Source: Plicaturopsis crispa FD-325 SS-3
Lineage: Eukaryota; Basidiomycota; Agaricomycetes; Amylocorticiales; Amylocorticiaceae
Assembly: GCA_000827205.1 (NCBI GenBank)
Contig: KN832559.1
Location: 990,129-1,038,170, forward strand
Reading direction: 5' to 3'
DNA length: 48,042 nucleotides
The position numbers and the translations under genes are program-made. The notes beneath the pieces were generated by a model. The model saw nothing but the letters and a program-made list of their open reading frames with translations. It was not told the origin of the DNA and made no database searches. The first letter of the stretch is position 1, and the number at the start of each line of letters is the position of its first letter. Shown here in pieces: positions 38,148 through 47,629 of the stretch.

Positions 38148-38975
38148 CCATGATGGATGGATGATAATTGGTTCGGTGGGGTCTCGGAGTGTGGTGTGAT
38201 GGTCATGGAACGAAGTAGAGAAGTATTGTGGGGTTCCACATGCTCCGGGATGTCTTAAGTACCTCATGCCGGCGGATGCTAATCCTCGGGATGTCTGAGA
38301 ATTGTCGGACGGAATTGCTGTTGGGCAGAACTAAAATTCGGAGCCGACCATCAGGAAAGCCTGCGGAAAGGGTTGTCAGAGCATACGCGTATCGCCGTAC
38401 CACTATGAGAGGCTTACCGATGCGGGGGAAACGCCTCGCCTGTGGAAATATCGTAAGAACGAGAAACCTGGCGTCGCGTCTCATTGTCTGCTACGCGTCG
38501 GTCAACGTGCTCGCGAGTTTTGGTCCCGTGATGCAAAAACTATGCCTGCGGCATCCAAGTCTATACTAATAGTATAGCTCCTCGGTCAAAACTAAAATGC
38601 GGAAAGCCAAAATACTTGGACCTATATCTTGTCGGCGCGCTAGTGAGTAGAGGGGGCGGGCGCGCTGATATCTTCGGGGTAATCGCATGCCGTGCTGAGG
38701 CACCAGTACCGCATTGCACACGGGCGTGAGTCGTGGGCGCCAAAGTATCTTTCGACAGTCCGTCTTGCAGCCGTTATGCGGTTAGTAGAACCATGACATT
38801 CCTATATGGTCCCATACATATCCATACATCTGTTCCAATGTTTGCAGTGTCAGGAAGATGCATGCGATAGACTGAGTGCATGCTTACATGTTCGGTACGC
38901 TACAAGTACCTCACGCCAACCACCCGACCACCACACTCGTTACTAGAGACGAGATCAAGTTGACCTAGACGAACG
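38148..38975. other. Intergenic region, 0.8 kb, no gene seen
   Basis: It separates the start of the DUF6534-like gene from the stop of the TMEM19-like gene. Open frames here are short and lack resemblance to known families. Confidence 0.5.
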
Positions 38976-40083
38976 TCACAATGTAAAACGGTCGCCATAA
39001 TGAGAAAACGGTCGCCATACGAGCAAAACAGCACGCACCTGGTTATTGGAGAGTACATTCCATCCGCTGATCACCTCCACATCTTTTGTGTCTTCTTGCG
39101 CACTCTCGTCTATAAGTATTTTCTTCGAGGACGTCGAGTAGCGAGACCGTTGCAGCGTCGCGCCAAGGAACGAGTCGATCTGCACCCCAAAGCGATATTC
39201 TTAGTCCGCGGACCTTTCGACTCCGATATAAAACAACGCACGAATGAGCCGTTATATCCGGACATCGCGCCCCATAGCAACATCTCCACCTCGCCGCCCG
39301 CACACCGCCCCGTGTACGCGATAGTCGCCGCCGCTACCACACCCATGATCGCACCACCGACAGCGCTCGCTATAGTCCCACCGAGGGAGACCGCGCCGTT
39401 CGTGCCAGGGGGCACGCGTTTCCACGTCGTCACGAGGAACGGTGCAGTGGGGTACAAGATCCCAAGCTCGGAGGCAAGCGTGTCGCCGAGGCATGCGGCA
39501 AAGTGACTACAATCTAGCCGTCAGCGAGCATACCCTATACAGACCAAAAGCAACCACATATCGCACCCGATCATCGCAAACACCAGCGCGCGACTCCACC
39601 CTCCGGTCACGCCTGCGTCGATCGGACACCACGACGCGCCCAGGTACGCTTGCGGTGCGACACCGAGCTTGGCGGAAACATAGTCCGTCGCTAGCGATCC
39701 GGGGACGTGCAGCGCGCTCCAGAGGACGCCCGCCGCGAACGCCGCGAGCGAATTGCAGAGCACCTGCGCCGAGGTGCGGTACCCCGCGCCGGCGTCGTCG
39801 TGGCCCTCCTCGAGCGCGGCCTTGCGCTTCTTGCCGTCTAGTGGTATTCTCCGTGTCAATAGCTTGTATCGTGTATTCAGTAGATAGGGAGCGTACATTT
39901 GGTGGCGATGGAGCCTATAGCGTAGAATACGAGCAGGGACACGCCAAATGCGCGCAGGGGGATGTCGAGGAGTGCGTAGCCGACGACGAAGGCGGTCAGG
40001 GCGCCGGAAGGTGATAGGCTGCGCTTGCGTAGGCCGTGCAGACTCAAGGTGGTGGCCAGGAGGAAGGGCGTCGTGGATACCAT
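38976..40083 (-). CDS. TMEM19/DUF92-family integral membrane protein
   Basis: The start MVSTTPFLLATTLSLHGLRK lies at 40083 with SLSPSGALTAFVVGYALL after it, matching the family's N-terminal KR-SLSxSG-AAF pattern. Next come FGVSLLVFYAIGSIATK, the motif GYRTSAQVLCNSLAAFAAGV, and HFAACLGDTLASELGIL with VPPGTNGAVSLGGTIASAVG. The last exon gives IDSFLGATLQRSRYS, ILIDES and the signature VEVISGWNVLSNNQ. It then runs 18 residues into a non-family tail and stops at 38976-38978; the usual end is a few hydrophobic residues, so a last short intron may have been missed. The family includes plant phytyl-phosphate kinase relatives (VTE6); the fungal role is unknown. Confidence 0.88.
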
Positions 40084-40693
40084 TGCCGACGTCGTGGAAG
40101 ATATGCAAGGACCTGCCAGTGGCAAGGACTGAAGTAGACTGAAGTGCCTGAGGCTGTCTGACAGCGAACTCGATATGTAGCTTTCTGTTCACGACCACCA
40201 CAATCTATTTCTTGCAGCCCATCGGACTGTCTATCTGTGGTCTACATTGCGTATGTGCCATGTTTTCCGTGGACATCTAACTTGAGTTTTAAACGTGTCC
40301 GCCCCAGGTTCAAGTGCACGCGCTCGCTACATCGAGCCTAGAATCTTCAAGTTGGGCACCCACTGGCAGTGCCGTAGGCTGCAGTGCGAGTCCTCGGCAG
40401 GGCAGCCTGCACGCCCTTCAAAACCAGCCGCTGAATGCATGGTAAGTGGTCGGACTCGTTGCAATCCATTATCCAGCTGACAGCCTCGTTGCTCGCGCGC
40501 GTTCAGGCGTCCTGTAGGTCGTAAAGAAGTTCGCGCGCGGTATATATACCGGGGCTTCGACCGGCCACGAGATAATCCAGCATTCTCCTAAGCCGACTGA
40601 AATAGCCCAAGATAACGCCGTCTACGACTAGGAGACAAGCTATCACGGACATTCCTACCTCGACAACACCCACTAGTTCGCTGCACAAGCACA
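40084..40693. other. Divergent promoter, TMEM19-like / 2H phosphoesterase
   Basis: 610 bp between divergent starts. A palindromic TATA element lies at 40539-40550. No coding signal. Confidence 0.55.
40539..40550 (+). promoter_or_regulatory. Palindromic TATA element (ggtatatatacc)
   Basis: About 145 bp upstream of the ATG at 40694. Being palindromic it could serve either strand, but it is far from the other start (40083). Confidence 0.5.
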
Positions 40694-41617
40694 ATGACGA
40701 TTGGCGAGCAGCCAATGTACAGGCCTGCGCATGCTTCCAGCGGCCACCCAATCCCGGTACTCGTGCCCCCCACCAATCCGTTCGAGCGCCCCCTCACCAG
40801 TCCGCCGACCCGTGCTGTATACGCCGACCACCGCACAGAGCGCGAGGCCGCTCAACGCGCCATCCTCCTCGATCGCACGGTGCCCCTCCGAATCGACCCC
40901 ATCCTCTCGTCTATCCTAGCTCGCAGCCCCCCGGACTTCAGCCTGGACAAGCGCCATAACCTCACCGTGTGGACGCGCCCGTGCCGCGACGTGCGCGCGC
41001 TCGTCCTCGAGGCCCAGGGGAAGCTCCAGCGCGCAACGAACAACGCCAAAGGTGAGCTCTAGCACTCTCTCCCTACAATCCAACACCTTGCTAAACCCGA
41101 CCTTCACCCAGGCATATGGTACCCGCCCGCCTCCGCGCTGCACATGACCGTCCTCGAAATCGGCAACTCCTTCACCCCCGAGACGCTCTCCCCTCTCATC
41201 ACCGCCCTGCGCCCGCACGTGGCTTCGCTCACGGCCCTCCCGTCCGACCCGATCACGCTGGACGCGCCCTTGCTGACGTACGACGCGTCCGGGCTCGCGC
41301 TCTCGTTCCTCCCGCTCACGAACGCGTACCACCGCCTGCGCGCGCGCCTCTGGGCGGAGGTGCGCGCCGCGGGGATCGACGCGAAGAGTAGGTATGTGGC
41401 GCCGAGCGCGCATGTGACGATTGCGCGGTTCGTGGAGGGCGGGGTGGGGGTGGGGAGGGAGGAGCTGGTGGGGATTTTGGACGGGGTGAAGGAGGATGTG
41501 GCGAAGTGGAAGGGGGAGTGGAGATTGGAGAGTCTGGAGGTTAGGGCGGGGAATAATTGGTATGGGGGCGGGTACGGGGTTGAGGGGAAGAAATCCAAGG
41601 GCTCGGACGGGAAGTAA
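40694..41617 (+). CDS. 2H phosphoesterase-superfamily protein (2'-5' RNA ligase/CPDase-like)
   Basis: The start MTIGEQPMYRPAHASSGHP lies at 40694 with a disordered Pro-rich N-terminus. Exon 1 continues NLTVWTRPCRDVRALVLEAQ. A 60 bp intron (about 41052-41111) joins ATNNAK to GIWYPPASALHMTVLEIGNS. The two H-x-T/S motifs that define the 2H fold are HMT (in ALHMTVLEI) and HVT (in SAHVTIARF), about 90 residues apart with a SRYVAP stretch between. The C-terminal part is Gly-rich and basic and ends EGKKSKGSDGK at 41617. Known members act on 2'-5' or 2',3'-cyclic phosphates in RNA or nucleotides; which reaction this one performs is not readable. No signal peptide or membrane segment. Confidence 0.8.
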
Positions 41618-42815
41618 AGCGAGTGGTATTTTGTCCTATTATAATTGTGTATGCTTTCACGGTTTTCTTTTTTGTTGTACTAGGTTCGCTCTATAATAAT
41701 CGCCAATCGCATATCGCTGCATACCGCAGTGGAATCCTGACTCTGGTGCTTATCGGGGCCTTCCTCGGGCGGTGTTACCGGTCCATCGTTCGCGTACCGC
41801 AGGGTGTACAGCTCTTATGCACCAGTACTCAGAAGGATGCACATTGTTAGCGGTGACTTAAAAGTTATTGACCTGGTGTACTGGGTGCCTCATATCATAT
41901 TGCATGAACTGCTACAGGTGTTCGTGGCTCGGACTCTACGGCTACATTTTACAGCGTCCCTCACGGTGTCCATGCCAGGGGCCTACATCTACTTGCGAAG
42001 TGTATGGACGGCATATATTTCTGTGGGTCCATTCCACAGCTGCGACTTTACATTGACGTGCACTGCGCTTCAGGACTTCAGCTGCGAAAGTTTACGTGGC
42101 CCCACTGTCCCCGTCGCGTGCCGTCAAGAGTATGGAACTGCAAGTTGCAGTGTTTCGAAATCGACAGTACTAAACTAGGTCCGATCACTGGTTGACGCTG
42201 GACCACCTTGCTCTCGCTCATGACTCTATCGATACTACTACTTATGGTCGACTCCGTTAGAGTTCTTGTCGACATTCCTCTAGAAATCGGGTATGTTTTG
42301 GTCGCTGTATCATCGACTTGGGATGTGCAAGACTGACGATATTGGTAGTCTCCCTTAGCATCCGTCGAAACAATTCTTTCAACCTCACGGGCTCGGATAT
42401 TCTTGTCTGACGATATTGGCTCCAGTAGCTGATACCATGATCCACTTATTGTCGACCCCGCATACATCGCTCTGCTCTCTTCTATTGTTTCGACTTTGCA
42501 CTGCTATTGTCTCTGCAACACAGGCAAGTCTTTTTGTGTTTCCGTGCCGCGTTCGTGGGTTGTGTATAACATTGGGCTGTTCCAGTCCCGTCCGGCACCA
42601 TCCTGTAAATCTACGCCACCTGGAAAAAGTCTTATTCTGTCGCTGCTATATATACAGTTGTTCGAGAATCGACTCAAGGTGCGCATTACATACCCTATCT
42701 AGCGAGGCCTTGCTCTGAGACGCGTTTGATGATAGACATTCATTGGACGGTCACCTACTGCGCGGTACATATCTACCACCTACCTTCCCTCTCCGCCTGC
42801 TGCTTGCTCTCTGTT
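41618..42815. other. 1.2 kb non-coding stretch before the DUF6699-like gene
   Basis: A 124-codon open frame at 41804-42178 (+) has no family resemblance and is probably chance. A 13 bp direct repeat, ctgacgatattgg, occurs near 42334 and 42407. A TATATATA element lies at 42647-42654, about 160 bp before the next ATG. Confidence 0.45.
42647..42654 (+). promoter_or_regulatory. TATA box of the DUF6699-like gene
   Basis: TATATATA, 162 bp upstream of the ATG at 42816; motif and position only. Confidence 0.45.
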
Positions 42816-44114
42816 ATGAGCCACCGCTCTCCGAGCCCAATTCATCGTTCCACATCCACTGAGCTCGAGTGGCCTTTTCGAGACGACTCCGAACCAATCT
42901 CAGATGTCACCGCCCGCTTCGAAGGCCTTGGGCGTCCACGGATGTCGCGCGAGGATTACTATGGCTCGCGGGGACGCGAGGATGACTATGGCTCGCGGGG
43001 ACGCGAGGATGACTATGGCTCGCGGGCACGCACAGAGCCTCTCCCTAGACCCTCTCGACCGTCGAGCAGCTCAGGCGACTTGGGGCGAGGTAACAGTCCT
43101 GTAGCGATGTCGAGCAATATGATCCCGGCCGCGAGCTCGCTGCTAGACTCGGCCGCACAAGATAAATGGCCGTTCATATACCAACCACAGTGCGGCCCCT
43201 CGTCGGAGGGTCCACACCCTCCGCCGTTGATCAGAGGAGGCCTTGTTACTTTCGGTCCCATACCTTCCGTCAACAACCCTCCTAAGCGTCCGCTCAAGAG
43301 ACCTAGGCCGTGGCAACCTGATCACTCTCAGGATGCCTTCAGGGACGCCGTCAGCAGCCGCTGGCTGCCTGGGCCCGGTTGTATGTTGTTTCTGCTTTCT
43401 TCATTTGGTACTCGCAGTAGCTCAACACAACTGCACGATAGATACGAATGCTATCGAGCCACTGATGCTTCCCCAGTTGCAGGCTACGCCGGAGCTCAAC
43501 CCTTTGCTTGGGCCCGTACCGTCGCTGGGCGACAAATCCGGGCAGCACTGCGACAAATCTGGGCAGCACCGCGACAATTCTGGGCAGCACCGCGACAAAT
43601 CTGGGCAGCACCGCGTCTCGTGGGAGATACTCTTTTCGCCCTCGTACGCTTGCGCCTCCCCCGCGATGTCCAAAAGCGCCTGGGCGGACCACCTCCGTTC
43701 GCCCGCGACCTTTCCCCGACTGCGCAATAATCTCTTCATCGTTTCGCGGTCTTTTCCGTGGGTCATCAACGCGCATGCCGAGGATCCCCACATCGGGATT
43801 ACGTGCGGCGATGTTCTGGACGAGATCTACGAGTATCTGTACGTACTCGTCCGTCAGGAAGAGGTCCAGCGTCCGAGCTGGAGAGTTTCGTAGCGGCGTA
43901 CGAAGCCAACCGCAGCAGAGCTGACCGCCGGGGGGAACCTGCATTGTCGTTGACCAAGCGGTCTAAAGCGATGCGACGGGTCGATTGGCTGGTCCGTAAC
44001 ACGTTTTTCGGAGGACTGGATCGTGACGATGCGTACGTCGCGGAGAGATTTAACGCCGCTATGCCCGCAGCTTTTGTTCTACGTGTGCAAGACACCGCAA
44101 TGACAGTGAATTGA
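42816..44114 (+). CDS. DUF6699-like protein, reading frame broken near its C-terminus
   Basis: The start MSHRSPSPIHRSTSTELEWP lies at 42816. The N-terminus is disordered and holds three REDDYGSRG-type units. A 43 bp intron (about 43379-43421) joins WLPGPV to AQHNCTIDTN and leads to the domain: ELNPLLGPVPSLG, an inserted four-fold DKSGQHR array, VSWEILFSPSYACASP and FPWVINAHAEDPHIGITCGD, then VLDEIYEYLY. This order (LNPLL, W-E/D-x, PW-I-x-V, VGDVLDxIYxxL) matches DUF6699 as I recall it. After LYVLVRQEEV the frame reaches a stop at 43891-43893. The rest of the domain (RVDWLVRNTFFGGLDRDDAY; AAFVLRVQDTAMTVN) continues in another frame to 44114. Against the second copy at 45795-46148 this copy lacks 10 bp near 43866. 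A 35 bp GT-AG stretch (about 43844-43878) could restore the frame but is shorter than any intron here. Confidence 0.6.
42948..43028 (+). repeat. Coding minisatellite, 3 x 27 bp (REDDYGSRG)
   Basis: Three tandem 27 bp units beginning cgcgaggat, in frame, encoding RED(Y/D)YGSRG; the last unit ends in Ala. They differ at one or two bases, so the expansion is recent. Confidence 0.9.
43531..43614 (+). repeat. Coding minisatellite, 4 x 21 bp (DKSGQHR)
   Basis: Four tandem 21 bp units (gacaaatctgggcagcaccgc type) in frame, encoding DKSGQHC, DKSGQHR, DNSGQHR and DKSGQHR. They lie inside the predicted domain, between LNPLL and VSWEI. Confidence 0.92.
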
Positions 44115-44144
44115 GAACTAGACTCGGACTCGCTGATGAGCCCG
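43804..44144 (+). repeat. Left arm of an inverted duplication (DUF6699-like 3' end)
   Basis: Nucleotide-level match to the reverse complement of 45795-46148. It begins at tgcggcgatgttct and runs through the stop codon into about 30 bp of 3' UTR. The arm is interrupted by a 10 bp deletion near 43866 and a 3 bp indel in the AERFN codons. Confidence 0.85.
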
Positions 44145-44365
44145 TTGGTCGCAATATCACTGTACATTCAACTCTTCGTCGTAGCATTGATTTTATTGGC
44201 CCTCGAAGCGACGGATGGGTAAGAGCCTAGTGAACATGAGGAAACAAAAATGATACACGCAGAACGTAACCAATACTAATACACATGTGCGTCCGCATTC
44301 GCAGCCTTTCCCCCTCCCCACCATCCTCACTTCACCTCACCACCTCCCCTTCAAATTCCCCTCAC

Positions 44366-45153
44366 TCAAACCTCCCCGCGATCAGCCTTCACAAAATGCT
44401 CGCTATCCGTCGCGGTCTGCACGTCCACATCGACCTCCGTCGTCTCCTCGTGCACGGACGTCTTCTTCTTTATCACCTCCTTCGCGCCCCCACCGCTCGT
44501 CTCCTTCGCGCCACCACCGGCGCCGAGCGGCCCGCCGACCTCGTCGGACGCGTCCGTCCCGCGCTGCGAGGGCTTGTCGTCGGAGTGCCGCGCGTGGATG
44601 TAGTCGATCGTCTCGCGCTGCATGTCTGCTGCGGGTTTTGCGTGGCGGTCCGCCTGCGTGTTTAGTCGGTACGTGGTTAAAGACGCGACGACGGGAGTAG
44701 AATGACAGGGCAGGGCAGCGTACCTTGACGGCAGCCTCCGAGGCGCTGGCGAGGTGCTCGTTCCAGCCCGGTGCGCCCTCCGGATGCGGCGTGGACGTGC
44801 CGTGCTGTTGCGAGCTCAGGTTCTTCGCCTTCTCCGCGTCCAGCGTCTGCGCATACCGCAAATCAGAACCATGCTCTCGTTCGTTCTAGGACTCCATACG
44901 CACCTGGGGGTCATTGTCGTGCATAGTGCTGTCATGCGCCGCGCTCAGTGTCGGTTCAAATAAGAATAAGAAGACTTTACGCAACAAACCTAGAGTACAA
45001 CCTGCGCACGTCAACGCCGCGATTCGTGTCATACAGGACCATACACGGTACACACCTGGTAGACTCCGCTCTCCTCGCCGCGGGAATAGCACCAATACGA
45101 GCGCTCCTGAGTGCGGCGCGCGAGCGCGAGGCGGCTGGGATTACTGAGAACAT
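44366..45153 (-). CDS. Conserved fungal protein with predicted mitochondrial presequence
   Basis: The start MFSVIPAASRSRAALRSARI lies at 45153; the stretch is rich in Arg/Ala/Ser and free of acidic residues until RRAES, as in a matrix-targeting presequence. An intron joins EST to SAAHDSTMHDNDPQ. A second leads to TLDAEKAKNLSSQQHG, TSTPHPEGAPGWNEHLASAS and EAAVK. A third leads to ADRHAKPAADMQRETIDYIH, ARHSDD and a Gly/Lys-rich tail ending FVKADRGEV, with the stop at 44366-44368. The blocks with LxxEKxxNL and APGWNExLASxSEAxVKADR are shared by a family of small fungal proteins I recognise but cannot name functionally. It lies inside the loop of the inverted duplication. Confidence 0.8.
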
Positions 45154-45794
45154 TGGAATCGCTATGAAATTTGAGCGGTGAATTTCGTGACAAAATGGGG
45201 GATGGTGGTGGTTGGTGTAGAAGGAAAGGTTGGCTCCTTTTGAGGACGGAATTGGCTTTTGGTTGACGGCAAACCTGACGGGGGGAATGATGTCAGTGCC
45301 CGCCTGAAGTCTGATGTCAGGTCTCGTGCCCGAACCGGCGGCTCACGTGTGCGCGGCGACTGCGCGCACGGTGCGTGCCGTGCTACCTGTCTCACTCATT
45401 TTTCAGGTGGCGACTGAAACTGTGTTAGTTCAGTCAAGGTAAATATGACCTTTTAACTTGAAGCATACTCAGTCCCACTTACTAGACATGTAGTATAATC
45501 AATCACATACCTATATTCAATTGTAAATAAAAACTCTTCAACGACCAGGGTGACACTGCAAATCAATAGCACTGGCGATGATTATTGTGAGACTCACATG
45601 TATCGCCCTCGCATTTCCGACACCAACACGCACATCAGCGCTGGAACTGCATACCGTCATCCAACTAGCGCGTGGAACCCAGCGCGCATTGCGTTATCAG
45701 CGTCGCGCAGGCGTTCGTAACTGAGTGTATCAACACAATCCCTACGTGACGGCAGGACGACTAATGAGCGCTCCTTATCGTTCAATGCGATCGA
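45154..45794. other. Non-coding spacer, AT-rich centre
   Basis: 641 bp; its left part is the promoter of the 44366-45153 gene. No gene seen. Confidence 0.45.
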
Positions 45795-46148
45795 CGGTCT
45801 CACCAGCGAGTCCGAGTCTACCCCTTAATTCACTGTCATTGCGGTGTCTTGCACACGTAGAACGAAAGCTGCGGGCATAGCACTGATGTTGAATCTCTCC
45901 GCGATGTACGCATCGTCACGATCCAGTCCTCCGAAAAACGTGTTTCGGGCGAGCCAATCAACCCCTCTCATAGCTTTAGTCCGCTTGGTCAACGTCCGTG
46001 CAGGTTCGCCGCGGCGGTCAGTTCTGCTGCGGTTAGCTTCGTACGCCGCCACAAAAGTCTCCAAGTCTGACGCAGGGACGCCGTCAACCTCTTCCTGCAG
46101 GACAACATCGTACAGATACTCGTAGATCTCGTCGAGAACATCGCCGCA
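45795..46148 (-). repeat. Right arm of the inverted duplication
   Basis: Reverse-complement match of 43804-44144, including about 30 bp of 3' UTR beyond the stop. Homology stops abruptly at tgcggcgatg; the sequence beyond is unlike the parent gene. Confidence 0.85.
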
Positions 46149-46154
46149 CCTCAT
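45825..46154 (-). pseudogene. 5'-truncated DUF6699-like copy with intact partial frame
   Basis: An open frame of 109 codons from a chance ATG (MRCGDVLDEIYEYLYDVVLQ), continuing EEVDGVPASDLETFVAAYEA and GVDWLARNTFFGGLDRDDAY, ending RVQDTAMTVN at 45825. It covers only the last third of the domain, with no LNPLL or PW block and no upstream exon seen, so it is probably a dead fragment. Its frame is continuous where the longer copy has a 10 bp deletion. A short protein from the local ATG cannot be excluded. Confidence 0.6.
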
Positions 46155-46803
46155 GCTGTACCGTTAATACATTAATTCCCGGGATCATTCCCCCATCTCT
46201 ATGTATTAATTCCTGAGTGGCACCTAGCACGAACCCTTAATGCATTAGAGACTGCTCTTAATCTATTATTTCTCTCAGCAGCCTTTCCCTTGCGTCTGAC
46301 CGGCTTCTCGGCCACCTGGCTTAGGCTGTCGGACCTTGGGCTGGGCTAGAATCTAGCGCCGTACCGCCGTTCACAGGTCCGAATACCTCGGAACGGCCCC
46401 GCGGGCTTCGGGTGATCGCAAAAAAAGCAAAAAAAAAGAAAAAAAAATCATATTTCCTAAATCTACTATACATTGGCGGCGCGCGGGGCACTCCCGTTTG
46501 ATACGTCAGGAAGCCAGATGAGGAGCGCGCACGCGCACACGCACACGCCAATATCGGGCGTGCGCCGGGGCTAGTACGGGCACTGCCGCGGGGTCCACTT
46601 GTGGACCATGCACCACGCTCCCGTCGATGGCCGGGCGTGGGGCATCCACTCGCGTGGGCGTGAAAAATGCATGCATGGGGAGGGGCGGCATTCGCTGTCG
46701 CACGCTGGTGCGTGCTCGCACGGACCATGCGCGGTGTCGGCGCGCTTTTTGACAGCTAAGGTGTGGGTGCTGGCGTGGTCTGTGCGCCGGCGTACGGAGT
46801 CGT

Positions 46804-46912
46804 GGCGTGCGGATGGGCGCTGGCGTGCGGAATGGGCGCTGGCGTGCGGATGGGCGCTGGCGTGTGGATGGGCGCTGGCGTGTGGATGGGCGCTGGCGTG
46901 CGGATGGGCGCT
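46804..46912. repeat. Minisatellite, 6 units of 18 bp (one of 19)
   Basis: Six tandem copies of ggcgtgcggatgggcgct, with C/T variation at one site and one unit carrying an extra A. The extra base breaks any shared frame, arguing against a coding role. Confidence 0.92.
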
Positions 46913-47605
46913 CTTGGCTGGTGTGTGGACAGCGGGGGCGTGCTCGCGGGCGATGTGAGCGGTGGGCGTGGTTATTGATGGCGCAGCCTGGGGACGGGGA
47001 GCGCGGGTCGCTGACGTGGTGAGCGCGTGCACACCACCGCCTGCCGCGTACGTCCATCGCTCGTTGTGTGCTTGCACACGGCGAAGTAGGGCGTATCGCC
47101 TGGGGACGTGCGCAACGACGGGGGAGGACGCGGGCGTGAACACCGAGGATGGGGCGGGGAGGCGCGACAGCGGACGTGGTCCTCCGGGCACCTGGCGCGA
47201 AGGGGCTGGGCAGTGCTAAAAAATACAAGGTTGTGTCAGTAGCGTTCTAGCCAGCACATCAGGACCGGGGGCGCAGACCGTGCGATCCGTAGTTCCAGGG
47301 GCGAAACAGCGTACGTGCTGCTGCGCCCCCGGTGTGTGGATGCGGAAAAAATAAGAAGAAAAAAACTAACCTCGAGCCTGCTGATGCTCCACCTATCCCG
47401 GCTATCGCGTGTGCTTGGGCGTCGTGGTTTTCGGTGAGGGCGAGACGCACGGTCTGCTGCCGTCGCGGGAAACGGCGTCGACGCAGAGCGCGAGGGTGTG
47501 GTGTTGAGGCTGATGCGCTGGCTGAAGAAAAAGGTCGTCAGCACTTGAAATAACGGTTGAAAAAGAGAAAAAAAGACTTACTTTAACCCAAAAAGGACAA
47601 ACGAG

Positions 47606-47629
47606 ACCCCCTGCGAAGTTGCAGGGGGT
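47606..47629. repeat. Perfect hairpin (9 bp arms, 6 bp loop)
   Basis: accccctgc, loop gaagtt, gcagggggt. It follows an A-rich stretch. No gene next to it was recognised, so the role is open. Confidence 0.75.

Noticed and set aside
38203-38569. Overlapping 93- and 113-codon frames on opposite strands
   Set aside because: Neither shows domain-like sequence or splice support; treated as spacer.
39521-40201. A 226-codon frame covering most of the TMEM19-like gene
   Set aside because: It only reads through the introns of that gene. The spliced model with ATG at 40083 restores the family motifs.
41804-42178. A 124-codon plus-strand frame with hydrophobic stretches
   Set aside because: No family resemblance, no promoter signal and ordinary codon composition; probably chance.
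43531-43614. Possible CRISPR-like array
   Set aside because: The units are adjacent with no spacers, in frame within a gene, in a eukaryote. The same holds for the 18 bp and 27 bp arrays.
46155-46320. Possible transposon end (several ttaat/attaat motifs)
   Set aside because: No terminal inverted repeat pair, target-site duplication or transposase fragment could be found within the window.
46506-47228. 240- and 206-codon minus-strand frames rich in Arg, Pro and His
   Set aside because: They come from the GTG/CAC-biased minisatellite. The 19 bp unit shifts the frame, two frames are equally open, and no domain is visible.
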